In this document: piece by piece, positions 55,240 to 64,000 of the stretch
How the letters are laid out: each line of letters begins with the position of its first letter
How positions within the stretch are numbered: the first letter of the stretch is position 1
From: Dama dama
Taxonomy: Eukaryota > Chordata > Mammalia > Artiodactyla > Cervidae
Direction of reading: 5' to 3'
Assembly (NCBI RefSeq): GCF_033118175.1
Contig: NC_083711.1
Location: forward strand, 48,246,001-48,310,000
DNA: 64,000 nucleotides
Position numbers and translations under genes: made by a program
Notes under the pieces: generated by a model
The model's database searches: none
What the model was told of the DNA's origin: nothing
The model's input: only the letters and a program-made list of their open reading frames with translations

Positions 55240-58130
55240 GCTCTCCAGGTTAGAGTCAGACCATTGCGTCTTTCTTGCTCACATTTCACTTGGTGCAAGC
55301 TTCATATTGATCTAGACAAATTTATTGTAAATTATTTATTCACCGTTCTCTCAGTTTGTGTACTCCTTGAGGACAAGTGACCTTCACTGTTGACGTACTT
55401 AAATGTTTGCCCATCATCTTTTGTTATTCCTATAACTTTGATTTGGCTGTGATTCCCAACTTAAGCACCTGTGCCAATCTCTTGCTTGAGGCACTGCATG
55501 TTGGAAGATGGTTTGTCCTTATCAGTCTTATCAGTCAGGCTTTATTATGTTACTGCTGCTATTGCCCATCCCTTTGTCGTCTATCCATCTTGATGGCCTG
55601 GAAGAGAGAGGGTAAAGATCACACATGCTCCCCTGGGTCTGGTTTTCACAGCAGATGGGACATGACTGTGGTCATGTGGATGGAGTGTCGAGGTGAGTCT
55701 CATTGGGAAATACTCTATGGCACAACGTTTGGACTGAAGGTAGGGTGTTCAAAAGGGTGTGGTCCTTAGATTCACATTTATGCAGGCATTGTGACATATT
55801 CTGAAGACGTATCTGCTCAAGTTCAAGCTAGGAAGATATGAGCACATTGGTATAGTGTCCAAGAAGGAAGAGGGGGCAGTTTTAGATTTAACTCAGTCAG
55901 TATCTGCTTTTCCTTTTTGAGACTGGGACCATTGTAAATTCTCTTCTGGGAGAAGAGAATTGCATGGGACTTGACACTGAGGAAAGTGTGAATGTAAGGA
56001 TAACTTATTAATAATGAATTTATTCCTAATAGTACTAATAAATAAGAAGAATCTTTCAAAACAGTTGAAATTTGGGAGAGAAAGAACTGGTATGGAATGA
56101 TGGAAAATAAAATATAATTAAAGCTACATATACTTGTATATACGTTGCTTTGAGAATTAAGACAAGTGGTAAAGTGAGCTCAGGAAATAGTTCAAATTGG
56201 TTTATTGCATTTGAATATGTAAATGTCTTGAAATATGAATCACTAAGATTTAAGAATACTTCATTTTGGTGATGGCTCGAGCTGAATTTTTTGTTAAAGT
56301 TTTTCTCCATAGTATTCATTTTATATTGAAGTTGAAAATCCAACAAGTAAAATTGTAGAATCTCTATCTCTTGGCTATTTTGAGTTCTCCCATACACAGG
56401 CCCAGCCATTGGTTTAAGTGGCTTTAGTTAATGGGAATGAATATGTAACACCTGATTTAGATCTTGAGATTTGCCCATTATCCTTAAGTGAGAGAGTTTA
56501 AAAACAGTTCCCTTTTGAGTGGTGAGTGAGTATTTGTGTCCAGGGGGTGTTCAGAAAAAAGCAGCCAATGTGGATTGCAGGTATTGTTTCTTGTCTTAGC
56601 TCTGGGGGTGATGTTTGGCGTCATTAGGAGCAGAGGTTTTTTTTTCTGGATAGGGAAGGGTATAAATTTTTAGGATGGCTGGCAGCTGGAAGCTAGTGGT
56701 TGAATCTTGAAGCCCACCATTTTAGGGCTGCCTGAACCTCTTCCGCACAAGATCACAAGCGGTGCAATCAAGCAGGGAGGATGCTGAGGAAGGACCTTCT
56801 AGTTTGCTAGCCTGGTGATTTCCCCGGGGTTTCTGCTGTCTGTCTGGCAAGTATGCTCTGCTTTGTGGAGGAGGGCCCCATGTCTCCTTCCAAGGGCAAT
56901 ATACCTGCTTTTGGGCTTGAGATCTAGTTAAACTTGGATTACTAGGTTCTTACCAGCAGTTGCACCTGCCGGCAATAGTAAAGCAGGGAAGAATAGACAG
57001 GTACACAGGTGGTGGGGTTCTAGAAGTTGACTGGAGTGATGTTTGAGGTTCTGAGTGAGTTTTCTCTCTCCACAATGGAAGTGAAATCAAGTGAGTGCCA
57101 TCTTTGTTGCTAGGAGAAACTGGGTCTGCTGGGTCCCTGAATCTGGTGAATATAGCAACCCTGTTCTGACTTCATTTTGTTTGGGTTTTTTAAACAGAGA
57201 AAGATTGGAACCATCAGAGTGTTTCAGATTAAAAGGCTAAAGATACAGAAGATCTGAAACTGACATAGGAAAAGAAGTCATTTCTCACCCCATTACAATC
57301 ATCTCAAAATCTTTCAACTATTCCTCACTGCCACCCTATCACATCCCAGGGGCTGTTCTGAGATACACTGGTATGTTCAGCCTTTGGGAGTGTGATAATC
57401 TGTTAGCTGATCATAGAGGTGGATTTGGACTAGAGATGCACAATTCAGAAATTTTCATGTTATTACCAAGATAGGCAATACCTTTTATGTGTGGATTCAA
57501 AGTATTTACTAGGGAAAGCTAAACATTTAAAAGCAGCCATTTTTGGTAACCTGTTTTGGAATTTTCTTCCCCTTTTTCCCGTGTACCAGAAGCCTAAAAA
57601 AATAAATAAGGATGGTTTAGGCATTTAACCTCTGAGAGGCCTCAATTGCCTGCCTCACAGGCACTCACAATATAGTAACAAATATAGAGACTAATGGAGC
57701 AGGCCAACTTCCAGTGGCTAATTACAGAGAGAATTCAGTAAAGCAAGAACTCAGTACTTTGAGAAGGTATTAGCATCTCCTGTCTGGGCCATGAGGGCAG
57801 ATTCATCAAGCAGAAAAATTCAAGCGGCTAAGGGAAGTCAGCGTCATTGCAGCAAGAGAGGGTTCACAGAAGCACCAGAGGCAGTAAATCTCGATAACCA
57901 GCTAGTTTTCAGGGACATAGATGGACTCTAGGATGACCTGCATATTTGGGGTTTGAGCAAGTAGGTGAGTGGTGGTAACTGGAGGAAAAATTATTTTCTG
58001 GTGTTGGGCGGTAAATAAGATGATTAGTTTAATGGCGGTGTTGAGTAAATATGTGATGCTGCGTTACAAGAAGGACTTCTTTACTCTTAACTTACAACTT
58101 CACAGTATCCAGCGCACTATACAGGGCCAG
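55240..58130. other. Long unassigned stretch
   Basis: About 2.9 kb with no young ruminant repeat, the longest such stretch in the window. A weak L2-like match (TGTGTACTCCTTGAGGACAA) lies near 55357. Frames at 55377-55769 and 56056-56409 (minus) have no coding features. Regulatory or intronic function cannot be judged from sequence alone. Confidence 0.45.
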
Positions 58131-58134
58131 TGGG

Positions 58135-58275
58135 TAATGGAAGCGTAGATTTATGGTTCCTGCTTTCAAGGAGCTTATTCTCTAATTCCAGTCAAAGAGT
58201 TAAACATCCACAGAAGATGCTAGTAACTCTCTAAGTCGATAGCAGGAGCAAAGTTTCAGGCAGTACGTGAATGAG
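58135..58275 (-). mobile_element. L2-like fragment (antisense)
   Basis: GGTTCCTGCTTTCAAGGAGC followed by TTATTCTCTAATTCCAGTCA. Confidence 0.5.
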
Positions 58276-58449
58276 TGCTAAGTGAATTGTATAGGTGCTT
58301 CTTGCTTTTCTGCAATTGGTATACAAGTAGAGAAATTTCTCATTTGGTTTTACTTTCATAGTTTGGGATGTTGAGTATAGCCAGAGCTTGTTTAATAATA
58401 CTGTGGGTTATTTGCTTTGGAACAACTTATTTTAATTTTATAAGGTTGA

Positions 58450-58570
58450 AACTTTGTTTTATTTTAAAGAAAGGGAAGCTAAACCCCCAGAGGTTAAACA
58501 ACTTTCCCAAAGTCATGGAACTGTTAAAGTTAGAATTCACCTCTAGTCAATCTAAATCTAAAGTCGCCTC
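58450..58570 (-). mobile_element. MIR SINE (antisense)
   Basis: AGGGAAGCTAAACCCCCAGA, GGTTAAACAACTTTCCCAAA, GTCATGGAACTG: reverse complement of MIR. Confidence 0.6.
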
Positions 58571-58619
58571 TTCTCAGTTTTAAAAACAACCTATTTTTTT
58601 TTTTAAGTAAATATATCCC

Positions 58620-58830
58620 CTCTTTCTTAATTTCAGACATGTATATTGCTTCTAATTTGGTCCCTGATTTCTGATTAGATGTTTAGGATAAATTCCTGGA
58701 AGTGGATTACCTGTACCAAACAATGTAAAATTTAAGCTTCCTTTAGAATATATCAGATTCTTTTTCAGAAGAGTTAAAAATATTTAGAGTCTAAATGTAC
58801 TTCTCAATCCCACATAGAAGTATATTTCAA
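58620..58830 (-). mobile_element. Old L1 fragment (antisense)
   Basis: GTTTAGGATAAATTCCTGGA followed by AGTGGATTACCTGTACCAAA, an antisense L1M ORF2-end pattern. Confidence 0.6.
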
Positions 58831-58939
58831 TCTCATGTGATCGTCTAAGCCATGACTTACAAGAGGACTCAGTAACACTGTGATAAAGATGGTGGTTAGG
58901 ATAATGAATCAGTGAATCTCTTAGGGCAGGTAGTAACTC

Positions 58940-59060
58940 CAGGTGTCAGTTAGCCACCTCCTTCTTTATTAATTAAGGACCAAGGCTCAGAGAGCTTAAG
59001 GGACCTCATCTAGGTCACACCGCTCATCAGAGTCAGTCTGGATAAGAAGCTGCATTTGGC
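58940..59060 (-). mobile_element. MIR SINE (antisense)
   Basis: CCAAGGCTCAGAGAGCTTAA, GGGACCTCATCTAGGTCACA, then GAGTCAGTCTGG. Confidence 0.65.
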
Positions 59061-59481
59061 ACTTTGTGATACACTGAGGCAGAGTCTCTAGGATGGTATG
59101 GATGATTCTGGGGTTGCTAAAATGTCTGTCTGGGGTCTCAGCTGGAGACTGAAGAGCCTTTTAGTGTTTGAGTCAGCTTCACAGTTCATCTTTGAAACTT
59201 CGCAGTTCTGTCAGAAGGATGTGGAAGTAACTCAAACGTCACAGTTCTGTCAGAGGGATGTGGAAGTAACTCAAAGGGATTTGCCCTGAACTGAGAGGTC
59301 TATCACCCACCCCTGCTGAGCTGAAGGGAATCCTGAAATCCCCTTTCATGAGTTCTCCTGCACTGGCCCACTGTAAGATCCACAGGGGTGATTCTGAACA
59401 CTCTCTTTGTTATTCTGTAGATGATACAATACCTTTGAACAAAAGGCTGCTCATGTAACTCAATACTTATATAACTAAAGA
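59061..59481. other. Unassigned sequence with a 39-bp tandem duplication
   Basis: Contains the duplication at 59197-59274. Otherwise nothing recognised. Confidence 0.45.
59197..59274. repeat. 39-bp tandem duplication
   Basis: Two adjacent units (59197-59235 and 59236-59274) differ at only a few positions and share CAGTTCTGTCAGA and GGATGTGGAAGTAACTCAA. Confidence 0.9.
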
Positions 59482-59493
59482 CTGATTTTCTAT

Positions 59494-59700
59494 GTGTGTT
59501 AGTCACTCAGTTGTGTCTGATTCTTTGCCACCCCATGGACTGGGGCACACCAAGCTCCTCCATTCATGGGATTTTCCAGGCAAGAATACTGGAGTAGAAT
59601 GCCATTGCCTTCTTCAGGGGATCTTCCCTACCCAGGGATCAAACCCAGGTATCCCAGTTTGTAGGCAGACTCTTTACTGTCTGAGCCACTAGGGAAGACT
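59494..59700 (-). mobile_element. Bov-tA SINE (antisense) with perfect 12-bp duplication
   Basis: GTGTGTTAGTCACTCAGTTG to GAGCCACTAGGGAAGACT. CTGATTTTCTAT occurs at 59482-59493 and 59701-59712. Confidence 0.95.
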
Positions 59701-59792
59701 CTGATTTTCTATAGCACTGACCAAAAAAGGAGGATATTTCTGTTTTTCATTGCTTGATCATGTAGCAATTCAGTTCAAGCCTGGTTTTCTAT

Positions 59793-60585
59793 CAGTTCAG
59801 TTTAGTCACTCAGTCGTGTCGGACCCTTTGCCATTCCATGGACTGAAACAAGCCAGGCTTCCCTGTCCTCCACCAACTCCTGGAGCTTCCTCAAATTCAT
59901 GTTCATTGAGTCAGTGAAGCCATCCAGCCATCTCATCCTCTGTCGTCCCCTTCTCCTCCTGCCCTCAATCCCTCCCAGCATCAGGGTCTTTCCCAATGAG
60001 TCAGTTCTTTGCATCAGGTGGCCAAAGTATTGGAGCTTCAGCATCAGTCCTTCCAATGAATATTCAGGACTGATTTCCTTTAGGATGGACTGGTTGGATC
60101 TCCTTGCAGTCCAAGGGATTCTTCAGAGTCTTCTCCAACATCACAGTTCAAAAGCATCAATTCTTTGGTGCTCACCTTTCTTTATGGTCCAAGTCTCATA
60201 TCCATACATGACTACTGGAAAAACCATAGATTTGACTACAAGGGCCTTTGTCAGCAAAGTAATGTCTTTGCTTTTTAAAATGCTGTCTGTGTTTGTCATA
60301 GCTTTTCTTCCAAGGAGCAAGTGTCTTAATTTCATGGCTGCAGTCACTGTCCACAATCATTTTGGAGCCCAAGAAAATAAAGTCCTTCACTGTTTCCATT
60401 GTTTCTCCATCTATTTGCTATGAAATGATGGGACCAAATGCCATGATCTTAGTTTTTGAACCTTGAGTTTTAGGCAACTTTTTTACTCTCCTCTTTCACT
60501 TTCATCAGGAGGCTCTTCGGTTCTTTCTCGGTTTCTACCATAAGGGTGGTGTCATCAGCATATGCGAGGTTGTTAATATTTCTCT
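59793..60585 (-). mobile_element. BovB LINE, 3' arm of an inverted insertion
   Basis: Antisense BovB from CAGTTCAGTTTAGTCACTCA to GTTGTTAATATTTCTC. It includes the intact Tyr-Ala-Asp-Asp polymerase motif on the minus strand (within 60470-60730) and stops where the plus-strand BovB begins, with about three to four filler bases. Confidence 0.93.
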
Positions 60586-61412
60586 TAACATGAACAGAAT
60601 GAAAAGACAAAAAGATAGGACACTGAAAGCTGGACTCCCCAGGTTGGTAGGTGCCAAATATGCTACTGGAGATCAGTGGAGAAATAACTCCAGAAATAAT
60701 GAAGAGATGGAGCCAAATAAAAAACAACACCTAGTTGTGGATGTGATGGAAGTAAAGTCTGATGCTGTAAAGAGCAATATTGCATAGGAACCTGGAATGT
60801 TAGGTCCATGAATCAAGACAAATTGGAAGTGGTCAAACAGGAGATGGCAAGAGTGAACATTGACATTTTAGGAATCAGCAAACTGAAATGGACTGGAATG
60901 GGTGACTTTAACTCAGATGACCATTATATCCACTACTGTGGGCAAGAATCCCTTACAAGAAATGGAGTAGCCATCATAGTGAACAGAAGAGTCTGAAATG
61001 CAGTACCTGGATGCGATCTCAAAAAAGACAGAATGATCTCTGTTCATTTCCAAGGCAAACCATTCATATCACAGTAATCCATGTCTATGCCCCAATCAGT
61101 AATGCTGAAGAAATTGAAGTTGAATGATTCTATGAAGACCTACAAGACCTTCTAGAACTAACACCCAAAAAAGATGTCCTTTTCATTACAGGGGACTGAA
61201 AAAAAGTAGGAAGTCAAGAAATACCTGGAGTAACAGGCAAATATGGCCTTGGTGTACAGAATGAAGCAGGGCAAAGTTTAATAGAGTTTTGCCAGGAGAA
61301 TGCATTGGTCATAGCAACACAAGAGAAGACTCTACGCATGGACATCACCAGATGGTCAATACAGAATTCAGACTGATTATATTCTTTGCAACTGAAGATA
61401 GAGAAACTATAT

Positions 61413-62352
61413 CAGTTCAGTTCAGTTCAGTCGCTCAGTCGTGTCCAACTCTTTGTGACCCCATGAATCACAGCACACAAGGCCTTGCTGTCCATCACAA
61501 ACTCCCGGAGTTTACTCACTCATGTCCATCGAGTCGGTGATGCCATCCAGCCATCTCATCCTCTGTCATTCCCTTCTCCTCCTGCCTCCAATCCCTCCCA
61601 GCATCAGGGTCTTTTCCAATGAGTCAACTCTTCTCATGAGGTGGCCAAAGAATTGGAGTTTCAGCTTCGGCATCAGTCCTTCCAATGAACACCCAGGACT
61701 GATCTCCTTTAGGATGGACTGGTTGGATCTCCTTGCAGTCCAAGGGACTCTCAAGAGTCTTCTCCAACACCACAGTTGAAAAGCATCAATTCCTCTGCGC
61801 TCAGCTTTCTTCACAGTCCAACTCTGACATCTGTACATGACCACTAGAAAAACCATAGCCTTGACTAGATGGATCTTTGTTGACAAAGTAATGTCTCTGC
61901 TTTTTAATATGCTATCTAGGTTGGTCATCAGAGAAGGCAATGGCACCCCACTCCAGTACCCTTGCCTGGAGAATCCCATGGATGGAGGAACCTGGTAGGA
62001 TGCAGTCCATGGGGTCACTAAGAGTCAGACACGACTGAGTGACTTCACTTTCACTTTTCACTTTCACACATTGGAGATGGAAATGGCAACCCACTCCAGT
62101 GTTCTTGCCTGGAGAATCCCAGGGACGGGGGAGCCTGTGGGATCTATGGGATCACACAGAGTTGGACATGACTGAAGTGACTTAGCAGCAGCAGCAGCTA
62201 GGTTGGTCATAACTTTCCTTCCAAGGAGTAAGCGTCTTTTAATTTCATGGCTGCAGTCACCATCTGCAGTGATTGTGGAGCCCCAAAAAATAAAGTCTGA
62301 CACTGCTTCCACTGTTTCCCCGTCTATTTCCCATGATAGGTGATGGGACCAG
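61413..62352 (-). mobile_element. BovB LINE nested in BovB, with 13-bp duplication
   Basis: Antisense 3' BovB fragment, CAGTTCAGTTCAGTTCAGTC to CCATGATAGGTGATGGGACC, inserted in the plus-strand BovB. AGAGAAACTATAT occurs at 61400-61412 and 62353-62365. It carries a Bov-A2 SINE itself. Confidence 0.96.
61929..62197 (+). mobile_element. Bov-A2 dimeric SINE nested in BovB
   Basis: Two related Bov-A monomers (each with GGAAATGGCAACCCACTCCA-like sequence) joined by CACTTTCACTTTTCACTTTC, ending in (GCA)n. A perfect 13-base duplication CTAGGTTGGTCAT lies at 61916-61928 and 62198-62210. Confidence 0.97.
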
Positions 62353-62922
62353 AGAGAAACTATATACAGTCAGCAAAAAGAAGATGGGGAGCTGACTATG
62401 GCTCAGATCATGAACTCCTTATTGCCAAATTCAGACTTAAATCGAAGGAAGTAGAGAAAACCACTAGACCATTCAGGTATGACCAAAATCAAATCCCTTA
62501 TGATTATACAGTGGAGGTGAGAAATAGATTCAAAAGATTAGATCTGATAGAGTGCCTGAAGAATTATGGACAGAGGCTCGTGACATTGTACAGGAGGCAG
62601 TGATCAAGACCTTCCCCAAGAAAAAAAAATGCAAAAAGGCAAAATGGTTGTCTGAGGAGGCCTTACAAATAGCTGAGAAAAGAAGAGAAGCTAAAGGCAA
62701 AGGAGAAAAGGAAAGATATACCCATTTGAATGCAGAGTCCCAAAGAATAGCAAGGAGAGATAAGAAAGCCTTCCTCAGTGATCAGTGCAAGGAAATAAAG
62801 GAAAACAATAGAATGGGAAAGACTAGAGATCTCTTCAAGAAAATTAGAGATACCAAGGGGACATTTCATGCAAAGATGAGCACAGTAAAGGACAGAAATT
62901 GTACGGACCTAACAGAAGCAGA

Positions 62923-63194
62923 TGGCAACTCACTCCAGTACTCTTGCCTGGAAAATCTCATGGACAGAGGAGCCTGGTAGGCTACAGCCCATGGGGTCGC
63001 TAAGAGTCGGACAGACTAAGCGGCTTCACTTTCACTTTTCACTTGCATGCATTGGGGAAGGAAATGGCAACCCACTCCAGTGTTCTTGCCCGGAGAATCC
63101 CAGGGACAGGGGTGCCTGGTGGGCTGCCATCTCTGGGGTCGAACAGAGTCAGACACGTCAGACACGACTGAAGCGACTTAGCAGCAGCAGCAGC
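62923..63194 (+). mobile_element. Bov-A2 dimeric SINE nested in BovB
   Basis: Dimeric SINE with (GCA)n tail inside the plus-strand BovB. AACAGAAGCAGA occurs at 62911-62922 and 63195-63206. A short internal duplication CAGACACGTCAGACACG lies near 63150-63166. Confidence 0.97.
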
Positions 63195-64000
63195 AACAGA
63201 AGCAGAAGATGTTGAGAAGAGGTGGCAAAAATACACAGAACAATACAAAAAAAGATCTTCATGACCCATATAACCATGATGGTGCGATCACTCACCTAGA
63301 GCCAGACATCCTGGAAAGTGAGGTTAAGTGGGCCTTAGGAAGCATCACTATGAACAAAGCTAGTGGAGGTGATGGATAGCTATTTCAGATCCTAAAAGAT
63401 GATGCTCTGGAAGTGATGCACTCAATATGCCAGGAAATATGGAAAACTCAACAGTGGCCACAGGACTGGAGGTCAGTTTTCATTCCAATCCCAAAGAAAG
63501 GCAATCCAAAAGAATGTTCAAACTACCACACAGTTGCACTCATCTCACATGTGAGTAAAATAATGCCCAAAATTCTCTATGCCAGGCTTCAACAGTATGT
63601 GAACTGTGAACTTGCAGATATTCAAGCTGGATTTAGAAAAGGCAGAGGAACCACAGATCAAGTTGCCAACATCTGCTGGGTCATTGAAAAAGCAAGAAAG
63701 TTCCAGAAAAATATCTCTTTCTGTTTTATTGACTATGCCAAAACCTTTGACTCTGTGGATCACAAAAACTGTGGAAAATTCTGAAAGAGATGGAATACCA
63801 GACATCCTTACCTGCCTCCTGAGAAATGTGTATGCATGTCAAGAAGTAACAGTTAGAACTGGACATGGAGCAACAGCTTGTTCCAAATTGGGAAAGGAGT
63901 AGGTCAAGGCTGTATTTTGTCACCCCACTTATTTAACTTATATGCAGAATACATCATGAGAAATGCCAGGCTGGATGAAGCACAAATTGGAATCAAGTTT

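Larger units (their letters stand above)
60589..64000 (+). mobile_element. BovB LINE, 5' arm of an inverted insertion
   Basis: Sense BovB from CATGAACAGAATGAAAAGAC through the 5' region, the endonuclease region (60808-60996 frame with the Ser-Lys-Leu-Lys-Trp motif) and the polymerase start (63413-63784 frame with Phe-Ile-Asp-Tyr-Ala-Lys). It runs to the window end, near the BovB position where the minus-strand arm stops. It is broken by stops and frameshifts and by inserts at 61413-62352 and 62923-63194. Confidence 0.93.

Noticed and set aside
55377..55769. 130-codon open frame as a coding exon
   Set aside because: No splice sites fit both ends, composition resembles intergenic DNA, and no recognisable domain was seen.

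Overview
This window is mammalian nuclear DNA from a ruminant, most likely a bovid. It is full of BovB (RTE-clade) LINE copies, Bov-tA/Bov-A2 tRNA-derived SINEs and CHR-type cetartiodactyl SINEs. These lie on older shared mammalian repeats: L1, L2, MIR, hAT, Tigger and mariner MITEs, and MaLR/ERVL LTRs. I see no complete protein-coding gene and no RNA gene, CRISPR array or bacterial-type feature. The species cannot be fixed from the sequence alone.

Layout. 1-7 kb is mostly unassigned AT-rich DNA. It holds one candidate coding exon (733-963), old L1/L2/MIR pieces, a Tigger-type MITE and a possible fragment of a hAT-transposase-like protein. 7.5-14.5 kb holds L2 and L1 pieces broken up by Bov-tA, CHR and BovB insertions. 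14.5-16.7 kb is the 5' half of a BovB. 17-22 kb contains a decayed LTR retroelement with an LTR-like end, a leader with tandem repeats and a gag-like start. 22.8-25.8 kb is an antisense L1 split by a 2.1-kb insertion that contains an IMMP2L retrocopy fragment joined to a SINE piece. 26-35 kb holds BovB, a long L2, L1 with a nested mariner MITE, CHR SINEs and a hAT element. 35-46 kb contains LTR fragments, several BovB copies and a second retroelement that shares structure with the one at 18-22 kb. 46-53 kb has MLT1, MER20/MER5, a 2.4-kb sense L1 3' half and an older antisense L1. 53-59 kb is a BovB fragment followed by mostly unassigned sequence. 59.8-64 kb is best read as one near-full-length BovB with a 5' inversion. 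Nested in it are a second BovB (itself carrying a Bov-A2) and another Bov-A2.

Many insertions keep clear target-site duplications, so the order of events can be read from the sequence. The most notable observations are the chimeric IMMP2L retrocopy, the twin-priming-like BovB inversion with its three-level nest, the 77-codon phase-0 candidate exon, and two related, apparently non-autonomous LTR elements. Family names are from recall of consensus sequences; no alignment was run.
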